The notes: generated by a model not told the origin, from the letters alone. A stretch of 15,651 nucleotides of DNA from Actinomycetota bacterium (GCA_009918865.1 RGCY01000011.1:1-15651), one strand, 5' to 3'. Shown: positions 1-7,140, counted from the first letter of the stretch. Translations and numbers: made by a program.

Positions 1-480
1 GGCGATGCTTGTGATGACTGCAGGGCCGGCCATCGAGGCAACATTCATGAGCACGGAATCAAATGCGTACGCCGCACGAGTTAACTCTGGACCTGCGAGT
101 TCCTGCCACAGTGGCCGGATGCTCATGTTGAATGGTGGACACGAAAGTCCGGCCAATCCTGCGAGCAAGACGCAACTCAGTGACGTGCGTGCGAAAAACG
201 CCATTGTGAGCATGCTCGTCGCGTAAGCAGGAACGAATATCAGTAACGGTCGCGTTTGACCAAGTCGATCAACCAGACTGCCACGAAATGCAGCAGTCAC
301 ACTTGAAATGAGACCAAATGCCCCGACCGAAAGTCCCGCGGCGGCAATGGAATTGGTGACACCGTCAACATGGAAGAAGATCGCGAGTGTGGACATCGAG
401 AACGACAACCGACCTGGAAATGCGCCCAAGATGAGCCACCATGCGCCGGGTAAGCGAAGGATGGTCATGTATTTGCGCAT
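1..480 (-). CDS. MFS transporter, N-terminal part (cut by window edge)
   Basis: Reading the minus strand from an ATG at 480 gives an open frame of 160 codons to the left edge with no stop, so the C-terminal half lies outside the window. The product begins MRKYMTILRLPG and is strongly hydrophobic. At about residues 55-70 it carries FRGSLVDRLGQTRPLL, which matches the major facilitator motif A (G-x-L-x-D-R-x-G-x-R) in the loop between helices 2 and 3. Helices are visible at about 13-35, 42-57, 70-90 and 93-115. It should be an inner-membrane secondary transporter; the substrate cannot be told from this half. No Shine-Dalgarno is seen before the ATG, but TAGACT lies 7 bases upstream, which would suit a leaderless transcript. 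A second in-frame ATG lies at 468. It is divergent from trmB, with only 14 bases between the longest reading frames. Confidence 0.8.
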   Translation of the reverse strand, partial: MRKYMTILRLPGAWWLILGAFPGRLSFSMSTLAIFFHVDGVTNSIAAAGLSVGAFGLISSVTAAFRGSLVDRLGQTRPLLIFVPAYATSMLTMAFFARTSLSCVLLAGLAGLSCPPFNMSIRPLWQELAGPELTRAAYAFDSVLMNVASMAGPAVITSIA

Positions 481-494
481 GGTTGCGAGTCTAG

Positions 495-1199
495 GTGGCG
501 GCAGATTGGGATACTTCCGCAGTGACCGAACGCATGCCAGATGTGATGCTTACGACAGTGCGCACCTACAAAATGCGCAATGGTCGCGTCACCGCGTCTC
601 AGCAGTTGGCGCTGGACGCAATGGCTGCGGATCTTGATGTCGCGGGTATGACCTGGTCGCAGTTATTGCACCGTGCAGATGGTCGCGACGTGGTGTTGGA
701 CATCGGGTTTGGTTTCGGGGAGTCCGTCTTGCACTACGCGGCGGCTGAGCCAGACCGTTTCATTGTTGGTGTGGAGGTGCATCGCCCAGGCGTGGGGGCA
801 TTGTGTCGAGATGCGGGCGCGTTGGAACTGCCAAATATCGGCGTTGTCATTGGTGATGCTCGGCAGTGGCTCACAGATGTGGTGCCAGACTCAGCGCTGG
901 CCGGGATTCGTTTGTTCTTTCCTGATCCGTGGCCCAAGAAGCGTCACCACAAACGACGCTTCATTCGGGGGCCGGTTCTAAATCTTCTTGCTTCCAAGTG
1001 TGCGCCATCGGCGTTCTTGCATATCGCCACTGACATCTCGGATTATGCGCACGATGCTCGCGAGGAACTCAGCCAATCGGGCTCGTGGCAGCTTTGTGAG
1101 GGCATGAGCCACCGGCGCGAACGCCCGGTGACCAAGTTTGAGCAGCGAGCGATTCGTGACCATCGCCCGGTCTTCGACTTGTTGGCCACTCGCGTCTGA
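495..1199 (+). CDS. trmB: tRNA (guanine-N7-)-methyltransferase TrmB
   Basis: This enzyme uses S-adenosylmethionine to methylate N7 of guanosine 46 in the tRNA variable loop, in the cytoplasm. The 234-residue product has the family hallmarks in order: an RTYKMRNGR-type N-terminal segment, the SAM-binding loop DIGFGFGE (residues 69-76), VGVEVH (91-96), the diagnostic FPDPWPKKRHHKRR (142-155), ATDISDYA (178-185) and the C-terminal TKFEQR plus HRPVFDL (213-229). Length and motif order are normal. The start is uncertain. GTG at 495 is the longest option and leaves about 21 residues before the conserved RTYK, as in E. coli TrmB. GTG 522 (6 bases after GATACT) and ATG 534 are alternatives, and none has a clear Shine-Dalgarno. 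apt follows on the same strand after about 60 bases, so the two may be co-transcribed. Confidence 0.95.
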   Translation: MAADWDTSAVTERMPDVMLTTVRTYKMRNGRVTASQQLALDAMAADLDVAGMTWSQLLHRADGRDVVLDIGFGFGESVLHYAAAEPDRFIVGVEVHRPGVGALCRDAGALELPNIGVVIGDARQWLTDVVPDSALAGIRLFFPDPWPKKRHHKRRFIRGPVLNLLASKCAPSAFLHIATDISDYAHDAREELSQSGSWQLCEGMSHRRERPVTKFEQRAIRDHRPVFDLLATRV

Positions 1200-1260
1200 T
1201 GTGCGTCCGTCGCGACGCGCCGAGTCTGATGCTGACTGAACGCAGATGCAGGACAAGACT

Positions 1261-1794
1261 GTGCATATGGAGACTGCGTCGCTGGCGAGTTTGATTCGAA
1301 CAATTCCTGATTGGCCAAAGCCAGGGATTTTGTTCTATGACATCACGACGTTACTTGCTGATGCCCGGGGTTTTCATTCGCTCATTGAAGCGATGTCAGA
1401 TCACTGGCGAGGCCGCACCATCGATGCGGTTGTGGGGGTAGAAGCACGTGGGTTCATCATCGGCCCGGCACTCGCCCTGAATCTCAATGCTGGGTTCATC
1501 CCTGTGCGCAAACCTGCGAAGTTGCCGTGGCGCACTGAAGAAGTCACGTACAACCTTGAGTACGGAACTGACACGCTACAGATCCACGCCGATGCGCTCC
1601 AGCCCGGCATGCAGGTCTTGGTGTGCGATGACTTGCTTGCCACAGGCGGAACTGCTGCGGCGACGATTGAGCTGTGTCGAACTCTCGGGGCGGATGTGGT
1701 GGGCGCCGCATTTGCAGTTGAACTGGCTTTTCTCCACGGTCGCGCTCGGCTCGCTGATGTGGATGTGCAATCCGCAGTCACCTTTGACTCCTGA
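1261..1794 (+). CDS. apt: adenine phosphoribosyltransferase
   Basis: Purine-salvage enzyme that joins adenine to PRPP to make AMP and pyrophosphate in the cytosol. The N-terminal SLIRTIPDWPKPGILFYDIT is the classic APRT opening. GVEARGFIIGPALA contributes to the substrate and active site, and VLVCDDLLATGGTAAA is the PRPP-binding motif with its acidic pair (DD) and TGGT loop. The roughly 177-residue length is normal for bacterial APRT. I chose GTG 1261 because AGGA at 1250-1253 sits 7 bases before it. ATG 1267 and ATG 1246 are in frame and also possible, but the first is too far from AGGA and the second has no ribosome site. The C-terminus ends in VTFDS shortly after the conserved AFAVEL and FLHGR region. 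It lies between trmB and the flavin oxidoreductase on the same strand. Confidence 0.95.
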   Translation: MHMETASLASLIRTIPDWPKPGILFYDITTLLADARGFHSLIEAMSDHWRGRTIDAVVGVEARGFIIGPALALNLNAGFIPVRKPAKLPWRTEEVTYNLEYGTDTLQIHADALQPGMQVLVCDDLLATGGTAAATIELCRTLGADVVGAAFAVELAFLHGRARLADVDVQSAVTFDS

Positions 1795-1889
1795 GCGGTT
1801 GACGCAGGCTCGACCAAAGGCAGTTCTCGCTGATGTGAGCTCATAACGTCGGTGCGCAGAACCCGGCATCGGTCGGTAGGTTTGTGGTC

Positions 1890-2945
1890 ATGGTCGATTC
1901 GCAACTTTTCAGTCCCATCACCGTGCGCGGGCTGCAGATGCGCAATCGACTCTGGGTTTCACCCATGTGCATGTATTCATCAAATGATGGTCTTGCCAAT
2001 GAGTTTCACCGAACCCACATCGGTCAATATGCACTTGGCGGTGCCGGCCTCATCATGATGGAAGCCACCGGGGTGGTGCCCGAAGGTCGCATCACTTCGG
2101 CGTGCCTAGGTCTGTGGTCGCAAGCACATGCGGATGCGTTAGCACCGGTTGTGCGATTCGCACAAGACCAAGGTGCAAAGGTGGCCATCCAGTTGGCACA
2201 CGCAGGTCGCAAGGCTTCTGCAAACCCACCACAGATGGGTCCGGGCGTCTTGGAGCCGAGTGCCGGAGGCTGGGAGCCGGTAGGCCCAACTGCAGAAGCA
2301 TTTCGGGGATTAGCCACACCGCGAGCAGCCACCGCTACGGACATCGAACATGTCATTGCCGGTTTCGCACATTCGGCACAGTTAGCTGTGGCAGCTGGGT
2401 TTGACATGCTGGAAATCCACGGCGCCCATGGCTATCTACTCCACCAGTTCGCTAGTCCGCTTGTGAACAACCGCACAGATGAGTGGGGTGGTGAGGGCCG
2501 CACACGGTTGCCACTCGCCGTTGCTGCTGCCGTGCGCGCGGTGATTCCGGATGCAATGCCGCTGCTTTATCGAGTGAGTGCGACTGACTGGGTGGAAGGT
2601 GGCTGGTCAGTGGATGACTCTGTTGAGTTGGCGCGCGCGCTCAAGGCAGTAGGCGTGGACATGATGGATGTGTCGTCGGGGGGTGCGGTGCCCGATGCTC
2701 AGATTCCAGTTGGACCTAGCTACCAAGTGCCGCTGGCTCGTGCGGTGCGTGAAGGAGCAGATATCGCTACGTGCGCGGTCGGAATGATTGCGGATGCGAA
2801 CGCTGCGGAACAGGTTCTTGCAGAGGGCTCGGCGGACGCAGTGATGATGGGGCGCCGCTGGCTGCGTGATCCCTATTCGGCATTGCATTTCGCCGACGAC
2901 CTCGGTGTTGATGTCACCTGGCCACGGCAGTATTCACGGCGTTGA
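1890..2945 (+). CDS. Old Yellow Enzyme family NADH:flavin oxidoreductase, YqjM type
   Basis: FMN-dependent ene-reductase of the OYE superfamily that reduces activated C=C bonds using NAD(P)H; the physiological substrate is unknown. The 351-residue TIM-barrel protein matches the YqjM/NamA (thermophilic-like) class. SPMCMYSS gives the redox-tuning Cys27 and Tyr29, QLAHAGRKA lies at 101-109, and IHGAHGYLLHQF supplies His177, His180 and Tyr182. This is followed by SPLVNNRTDEWGG, YRVSATDW, the SSGG phosphate-binding segment and VGMI and GRRWLRDP near the end. ATG 1890 is preferred because GGTAGG at 1875-1880 lies 9 bases upstream; an in-frame GTG at 1884 is too close to that site. Its stop overlaps the last 12 bases of the convergent ABC ATPase gene. 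namA is a possible name but is not proven. Confidence 0.93.
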   Translation: MVDSQLFSPITVRGLQMRNRLWVSPMCMYSSNDGLANEFHRTHIGQYALGGAGLIMMEATGVVPEGRITSACLGLWSQAHADALAPVVRFAQDQGAKVAIQLAHAGRKASANPPQMGPGVLEPSAGGWEPVGPTAEAFRGLATPRAATATDIEHVIAGFAHSAQLAVAAGFDMLEIHGAHGYLLHQFASPLVNNRTDEWGGEGRTRLPLAVAAAVRAVIPDAMPLLYRVSATDWVEGGWSVDDSVELARALKAVGVDMMDVSSGGAVPDAQIPVGPSYQVPLARAVREGADIATCAVGMIADANAAEQVLAEGSADAVMMGRRWLRDPYSALHFADDLGVDVTWPRQYSRR

Positions 2946-3953
2946 TGTGGGATTGCTTCGCTGCCCTTCATACAAAGTTCGCACGATGGATTCAATGCTT
3001 GGCTCTTCAATCGTGAGATCACGCACCTGCGCCCGGGCACTCACTGCTGCGAGTACAGCCGCTGCGGTGGTGTCGGCTGGGGAGAAAGTGAAACTCTGAC
3101 GCACGCCCGTGGGATCACAATCGGTCAGCCGTGCGTGTGGAATGTCGTTCATCGGAGCACACGGTTGAACAAGGTCAACAACCATCACGCGTTGTGTGTT
3201 CACCAACGATGCCAGGGCGTTCAACGTGCCGTCGTGCACCACACTGCCCTGATCGACCACAACGACGCGGTCACAGAGGCGCTCGATATCGCCCATGTCA
3301 TGAGTGGTCAGCATCAATGTCGTGCCATGTTCGGCACGTTCGTGGAGAAGGAATTGCCGTAGGCGTTCCTTGCTCACAACATCAAGGCCGATGGTCGGCT
3401 CATCGAGAATGATGATGCGTGGGCGGTGCAGGAGCGCGGCAGCGACTTCACCGCGCATGCGTTGGCCGAGTGAGAGTTGGCGAACTGGAGTGTCGAGTAA
3501 ATCCTCTAGCTCAAGTTGGTCGCGAAGTTCTTGCATTCTTGTTGCTGCGTCGCCCGGACTGAGTCGGTGGATGGTGCTCAGGATTTCAAATGACTCGCGC
3601 AAAGGTAGGTCCCACCAAAGTTGGGAACGCTGACCGAAGACCACTCCGATGTGACGCGCGAGAGCAGTGCGTTCGCGTACCGGTTCAAATCCGCAGACCT
3701 GCACGGTGCCCGACGTGGGTAGCAGAATTCCCGTGAGCATCTTGATGGTGGTGGATTTCCCGGCACCGTTTGCGCCGATGTAGCCGACGGATTCACCTGC
3801 CGCGACGGTGAGGTTCAGTTGGCTCACGGCCGTGACAACTTCCTTGGTGCGGGCGCGGCCTGTGCCAATTCGGCGAGTGAAGATTCGAGTCAAGTCTTTT
3901 GCCGCAATCACAATGTCAGAGACCGTGGAGTGGGTGAGGTCAGTTGAGTTCAT
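2934..3953 (-). CDS. ABC-2 exporter ATP-binding protein (COG4586-like)
   Basis: Cytoplasmic ATPase of an ABC exporter encoded with the two permeases just upstream. The 339-residue product contains Walker A GANGAGKST (60-68), a Q-loop in FGQRSQLWWDLP (Gln108), the ABC signature LSLGQ (160-164), Walker B IIILDEP (180-186) and the switch His218 in LTTHD. About 100 residues follow the nucleotide-binding domain, ending in the DLTIEEPSIESIVRTLYEG tail that is common in this subfamily. The FGQRSQLWWDLP segment is characteristic of the uncharacterised COG4586 group that pairs with COG3694 and COG4587 permeases. I chose ATG 3953 because it forms an ATGA overlap with the preceding permease stop; the open frame extends further upstream to 4052, but that part only shadows the permease. 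The substrate is unknown. Confidence 0.93.
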   Translation of the reverse strand: MNSTDLTHSTVSDIVIAAKDLTRIFTRRIGTGRARTKEVVTAVSQLNLTVAAGESVGYIGANGAGKSTTIKMLTGILLPTSGTVQVCGFEPVRERTALARHIGVVFGQRSQLWWDLPLRESFEILSTIHRLSPGDAATRMQELRDQLELEDLLDTPVRQLSLGQRMRGEVAAALLHRPRIIILDEPTIGLDVVSKERLRQFLLHERAEHGTTLMLTTHDMGDIERLCDRVVVVDQGSVVHDGTLNALASLVNTQRVMVVDLVQPCAPMNDIPHARLTDCDPTGVRQSFTFSPADTTAAAVLAAVSARAQVRDLTIEEPSIESIVRTLYEGQRSNPTSTP

Positions 3954-4798
3954 GAGCCTGCTCCTGTGTAGTGACGAAGACCTAGACGCCAAAGCCCAAG
4001 CGCAACACCCCACGAGATACCAGCCATGAGGGGAGTAAGCAGTCCCAGCCACGCCGGCAACCCGGCTGGTCCGGACTCGCCAAAAATTACGAGTGCGGGC
4101 AGGTAAGCGGTGAATATTGCAGGCATCACGAAAGTGAAGAACGTTCGCAAGACATTTTGATAAAGCGATGCCGGATAACTCGCGACATATGACCCACCGT
4201 AAGTGAACGCATTGGTCACTTCCGCGCCGTCAATGAGCCAGAACTGCAAGCCAGCGGCGGTCACAAAAAGTGCTGCAAAGATGGCGGTGCCAAAGATGGG
4301 GACACTGATGAGAGCCCAAATGCGCAGCGGCGTCCAGGCGATGTCGAGATGTGCAATTGCGATGATGAACACAGCAACCGCACCAAGTGTGCGAGTGATG
4401 CGCTTGGGTGAGATGTCACTGGTGATGAGTTGACCGAGAACGGAAGCAGGGCGCACAAGGAACGCATCAAGTGTGCCGGCGCGAATGTAACGGGGAAGTT
4501 CATCGACGTGACCGACAATCAAATCCGCGAGCGAGAACGCGATGTTCGCAAAAGCGAACACCACCGCAGTCTGGGCAAATGACAATCCCCCCAGCGCTTT
4601 CACATTCGCGAAAATGACCCATAGTTCGGTGAACTCAAGCAATGCAATGCCGAGATTGCCAAAAAGGTCGAGTGCAAAAGATGCTCTGTACGACGTTTGA
4701 GCTCTGAGTCGAGAAGCGAGCAGCACTCGCCACATGGTGAATGCCGATGGTCGGACATCTGCTCTGTCCGTCACTTCTCTCGCCAAGGATTCACCCAC
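3950..4798 (-). CDS. ABC-2 family transporter permease (COG3694-like)
   Basis: Second integral membrane subunit of the ABC-2 exporter. The 282-residue protein has a short basic cytoplasmic N-terminus and about six hydrophobic segments (roughly 37-63, 75-95, 134-150, 157-185, 215-235 and 250-270). Its segment YGGSYVASYPASLYQNVLRTFFTFVMPAIF, split here as YVASYPASLYQ and TFVMPAIF, resembles the uncharacterised COG3694/PF06182 permeases. DAFLVRPAS also fits the family. The start is a GTG at 4798 that overlaps the 3' end of the preceding permease by 8 bases, implying translational coupling, and the stop overlaps the ATPase start by 3 bases. What the exporter moves cannot be read from sequence; characterised relatives are few. 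Confidence 0.88.
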   Translation of the reverse strand: MGESLAREVTDRADVRPSAFTMWRVLLASRLRAQTSYRASFALDLFGNLGIALLEFTELWVIFANVKALGGLSFAQTAVVFAFANIAFSLADLIVGHVDELPRYIRAGTLDAFLVRPASVLGQLITSDISPKRITRTLGAVAVFIIAIAHLDIAWTPLRIWALISVPIFGTAIFAALFVTAAGLQFWLIDGAEVTNAFTYGGSYVASYPASLYQNVLRTFFTFVMPAIFTAYLPALVIFGESGPAGLPAWLGLLTPLMAGISWGVALGLWRLGLRHYTGAGS

Positions 4799-5597
4799 CT
4801 TGCACCACTAACACCCGCCTACCTCGGCGCATGAGCACATGCCCGGCGAACATCATCCCGATGAACCACAGAGTTTGCGTGAGCAACGCAGCCGCCACAG
4901 CGCCGCCGGTGTAGCGACCACTGAGCACGTCAACCGGCGTTTGCAGAATGGATGGAAAAGGGGTGGCGTGTGCCAGAGTTTGTAGGGACGGGGGAAACCA
5001 GTGAACTGGGATGAGAAGACCGCAGAAGATGTTGCTCGCAACGAGATAGAGCGTCTGCACTCCACGGGTTTCCAGCAGCCAGAACGAAGTGAGGTTGATG
5101 AGGAATCGACAGGCATACGAAACGCAGATGCCCAGCAGGATGCTGAGAAGCCCAACGCCCCACACCACGGGGTCATTTGGAACGTGTATCCCGGTGGTCA
5201 CTGCGCCGATGAGCAATGGCGGAAGTCCGCGCGGAAGAATTTCAAACGCCGCTCGCCCGAGATCGGTGAAGAGATAAGCAATTTGGGTGTTCACTGGGCG
5301 TGCAAGATCAATGGCGATATCGCCCGAACGCACTCGCTCGCCAATTTCATTCCAATAAAACAGATTCACCGGCGCAATCAGCGCTTGAGTGAGCCACACA
5401 TAGGTCATCGCTGAACGCGAGTCGTACCCGGCGATGTGACCGCCTGCCGATGCAAGAGCTCCCAAGGTGATGCTCGCCTTGATTGCGCCGAAAACGGTGT
5501 TGGTCAAAGCCCCTGCGACAGCCGCCGCGCGATAGGCGCTGTGCCGCCGAAAACCACTGCGCATCAACTGCCAAGCCACCAGCAGGTTTCGCGACAT
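4791..5597 (-). CDS. ABC-2 family transporter permease (COG4587-like)
   Basis: First gene of the three-gene ABC exporter operon. The 268-residue product has six predicted membrane spans (about 22-52, 62-80, 117-130, 142-168, 178-197 and 232-252) and the family-like segments FYWNEIGERVRSGDIAIDLARP and HWFPPSLQTLAHATPFPSILQTPVDVLSG. The RSGDIAIDLARPV stretch corresponds to AGTLDAFLVRPAS in the sister permease, indicating two homologous subunits forming a heterodimer. The start is ATG 5597, with no Shine-Dalgarno visible. CATACT lies 8 bases before the ATG on the coding strand, so a leaderless message is possible. The gap to the exonuclease stop is 106 bases. The C-terminus ends with a basic LMRRGRRVLVVQGG. 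Confidence 0.87.
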   Translation of the reverse strand: MSRNLLVAWQLMRSGFRRHSAYRAAAVAGALTNTVFGAIKASITLGALASAGGHIAGYDSRSAMTYVWLTQALIAPVNLFYWNEIGERVRSGDIAIDLARPVNTQIAYLFTDLGRAAFEILPRGLPPLLIGAVTTGIHVPNDPVVWGVGLLSILLGICVSYACRFLINLTSFWLLETRGVQTLYLVASNIFCGLLIPVHWFPPSLQTLAHATPFPSILQTPVDVLSGRYTGGAVAAALLTQTLWFIGMMFAGHVLMRRGRRVLVVQGG

Positions 5598-5703
5598 GGC
5601 AGGGGAGTATGCCGGAATAGGGAACGAACCTGGGGATAAGTGCAGTCAGCGCTGTGAGGTGCGCCCGGTCAATGTGCGGTTAGAACAACGATGCTTGCGA
5701 AGC

Positions 5704-6246
5704 TCACGTACGCACTGGTTCAACTTCGGCCGTCAGTCGTTCGGTCAGAGCAATGAGTAATTTCCAGGTGGCGCGAGCATCCGCTTCTGCACGGTGAGCG
5801 CCATCCAAAGTGATGCCATGTCGCTCGCATGCCTTGGCAAGCGATGTGTGAGTGCCTTGACTCCAGGTGCAAAAGCCACGACCAAGGTCGAGTTCAACTC
5901 CAGCGCGAGTGAATTCACGCTCGAGGAACCCAGCGTCGAAGTTCAGATTGTGAGCAACGAGCACTCGGCCCTTGAGGAATTGCGCGAAGGTCTCGGCAAT
6001 CTCGGCGAAGCGGGGAGAGTCCTGCACCATGGCATCTGAAATGCCATGCACCGCAGATGCGCCGGTGTCACGGTCTGGGTGCAGCAAAGTGACGAATTCA
6101 CCAACCGTTTCCATTGTCTCCGGGTCAATTGCTAACGCTGCAATCTCAACTATTCGATCATCGTTGGAAAGCCCCGTGGTCTCGGTGTCAATCACAACCC
6201 ACTGCGGTGGTGGGTCCGTGTGAAGAGGCGCATCACTCATGGTCAT
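5704..6246 (-). CDS. DEDDh 3'-5' exonuclease (DnaQ / Pol III epsilon-like)
   Basis: Probable 3'-5' DNA (or RNA) exonuclease of the DnaQ-like family. The single domain carries all catalytic signatures: Exo I DTETTG, Exo II HNLNFDAGFLERE, and Exo III with the DEDDh histidine in HRAEADARATW. The ETVGEFVTLLHPDRDTGASAVHGISDAMV stretch (VTLLHPDR and HGISDAMV) is the usual epsilon-like insertion between Exo I and II. The roughly 180-residue length is short compared with replicative epsilon plus tail, so it may be a stand-alone exonuclease and not the replisome proofreader. Start: ATG 6246 or ATG 6240, neither with a Shine-Dalgarno. The frame stays open to 6393 and a GTG at 6309 follows an AAGGG stretch, but the extra peptide looks unlike the family. 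A perfect inverted repeat abuts the start. Confidence 0.9.
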   Translation of the reverse strand: MTMSDAPLHTDPPPQWVVIDTETTGLSNDDRIVEIAALAIDPETMETVGEFVTLLHPDRDTGASAVHGISDAMVQDSPRFAEIAETFAQFLKGRVLVAHNLNFDAGFLEREFTRAGVELDLGRGFCTWSQGTHTSLAKACERHGITLDGAHRAEADARATWKLLIALTERLTAEVEPVRT

Positions 6247-6260
6247 CGCACCACGGTGCG
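6247..6260. repeat. 14-bp perfect inverted repeat next to exonuclease start
   Basis: CGCACC-AC-GGTGCG has 6-bp arms and a 2-bp centre and ends on the base immediately before the exonuclease ATG at 6246. It occupies the place where a Shine-Dalgarno would lie. It could be an operator or a small structure that hides the start; no regulator is identifiable from the window. Confidence 0.5.
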
Positions 6261-6411
6261 TGGTCGCGCGATGACGGCAAAGTGAACTGTGGTTGCAGGC
6301 ACTTCGCACCTCACCCTTCTTCAAGCCGCACCCACAGATGTGAGTTGCCTTCTCACCTACGATGTCCGACTGTCGCTGTGTGTCACCGCCCACCGCGAGC
6401 GGCGGTGATGC

Positions 6412-6456
6412 CTGTAACGCTGGTGACTGTGGTGACTCTGGTCACGGGTGCTACTG
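6412..6456 (+). repeat. 9-bp-period tandem array with GTGAC/GTCAC core
   Basis: Consecutive 9-mers read ctgtaacgc, tggtgactg, tggtgactc, tggtcacgg and tgctactgg. Units two and three are nearly identical and the others are degenerate. The third and fourth units form the inverted repeat GTGAC-TCTG-GTCAC (6432-6445). The array ends 15 bases before the TATATT hexamer that probably serves the zinc-ribbon gene, a position suited to a regulator or to cooperative binding on one face of the DNA at a sub-helical period. Confidence 0.55.
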
Positions 6457-6471
6457 GCATCGCGGCGAGCC

Positions 6472-6477
6472 TATATT
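6472..6477 (+). promoter_or_regulatory. putative -10 box of the zinc-ribbon gene
   Basis: TATATT matches the sigma-70 type -10 consensus at five of six positions and lies 27 bases before the ATG at 6505, leaving room for a short leader with the strong AGGGAGGG ribosome site. No good -35 is present at the normal distance, where the end of the 9-bp array lies, so the promoter may depend on an activator. Inferred only. Confidence 0.4.
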
Positions 6478-6504
6478 CGACACACGGTAGAGGGAGGGTC
6501 TGAC

Positions 6505-6780
6505 ATGGACCGCACATGTCCACGTTGTGCAGCCACAGTGGATGACCACGTTTTTCACTGTGCAAAGTGCGGCGCACGCGTGACTTCTGGTTTGCATGTT
6601 GACGGAATTCGCACTCATGGTAAGCCAGTTGGCGATGAAGCATTTGATGATGCGATTCGAACACTGCTAGAGAACCCTGAAGCACTTCCCCCAGCGCGCG
6701 TGGAGCCCAGTGCAGCCCAACGCGCTGTGCGGGCGGGCAAAACGCGTCGCGGGTTTTGGCGTCGACTTTTCCGTCGCTAA
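6505..6780 (+). CDS. small zinc-ribbon protein with basic C-terminal tail
   Basis: A 91-residue protein of unknown function. It starts MDRTCPRCAATVDDHVFHCAKCGARV; Cys5, Cys8, Cys19 and Cys22 form a CxxC-x10-CxxC zinc ribbon. The middle (about 30-70) is acidic and probably flexible, with DEAFDDAIRTLLENPEAL likely forming a short helix. The end, RAGKTRRGFWRRLFRR, is highly basic with aromatic residues and could contact the membrane surface, RNA or DNA. The start at ATG 6505 is firm: AGGGAGGG at 6491-6498 lies 6 bases upstream. It stands alone between a divergent exonuclease and a convergent mycoredoxin-like gene. The ORF extends upstream to 6448 without support. Confidence 0.8.
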   Translation: MDRTCPRCAATVDDHVFHCAKCGARVTSGLHVDGIRTHGKPVGDEAFDDAIRTLLENPEALPPARVEPSAAQRAVRAGKTRRGFWRRLFRR

Positions 6781-6781
6781 G

Positions 6782-6843
6782 TTGCGGTGTCAGCGACCGC
6801 GCAATTCTAGGTTTGACCGCAGGCGCGTGCGAAGACTTGCGGT
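6782..6843. terminator. possible bidirectional terminator hairpins between convergent genes
   Basis: Two imperfect hairpins fill the convergent gap: GCGGT/ACCGC (6784-6799, 7-base loop) and ACCGCA/TGCGGT (6816-6843). TTGCGGT occurs at both ends as direct copies with two ACCGC inverted copies between them, so alternative pairing is possible. Neither is followed by a clear T tract, so termination is inferred from position and symmetry only. Confidence 0.3.
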
Positions 6844-7127
6844 TACTCAGCGAGCAGTGAGTTCGCTGTGAGCGCGGCACGCAATTGTGGGTCACTAGGT
6901 TCAGTTAAGTGCGAACCATCAGGCAGCACAATCACGGGGATGCTGCGACGGCCATCGTTGGCCGCGATGATGGCATCAATCGCACCTTCTTCAGCATCTG
7001 TGTCAATCCAGGTGTAGGGAACATGCACTCTGTCGAGCAGTGCCTTACTGCGCACGCAGTCTCCACACCACATTGCTCCGTACACCACAACGCCGTCGGC
7101 GCGCTTGCGAAGTCCGGTCTCGCTCAT
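6843..7127 (-). CDS. mycoredoxin / glutaredoxin-like protein
   Basis: Thioredoxin-fold thiol-disulfide protein of 94 residues, similar to actinobacterial mycoredoxin and NrdH-like glutaredoxins. The active site is WCGDC (Cys21, Cys24) after the beta strand VVVYGAM. The cis-proline segment RSIPVIV (Pro64) and the DGSHLTEPSDPQL end match the fold's substrate-binding face. In actinobacteria such proteins usually reduce mycothiol mixed disulfides with mycothiol as the electron donor; that this strain makes mycothiol is an inference. The start ATG 7127 is decided by an AAGGAG ribosome site at 7135-7140, 7 bases upstream; six upstream codons are also open. The gene is single and convergent with the zinc-ribbon gene. 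Confidence 0.88.
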   Translation of the reverse strand: MSETGLRKRADGVVVYGAMWCGDCVRSKALLDRVHVPYTWIDTDAEEGAIDAIIAANDGRRSIPVIVLPDGSHLTEPSDPQLRAALTANSLLAE

Positions 7128-7134
7128 GGTGCGA

Positions 7135-7140
7135 CTCCTT
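7135..7140 (-). promoter_or_regulatory. ribosome binding site deciding the mycoredoxin start
   Basis: AAGGAG on the minus strand, 7 bases before ATG 7127, supports this start over the in-frame start at 7145. Confidence 0.75.

Noticed and set aside
6247..6393. N-terminal extension of the exonuclease with a cysteine cluster
   Set aside because: The extra 49 residues do not resemble DnaQ-family N-termini and cover the inverted repeat; kept only as an alternative start (GTG 6309).
6114..6503. Plus-strand frame ending in VT-x repeats (VTLVTVVTLVTG)
   Set aside because: The repeats come from the 9-bp DNA array; most of the frame is antisense to the exonuclease and has no ribosome site.
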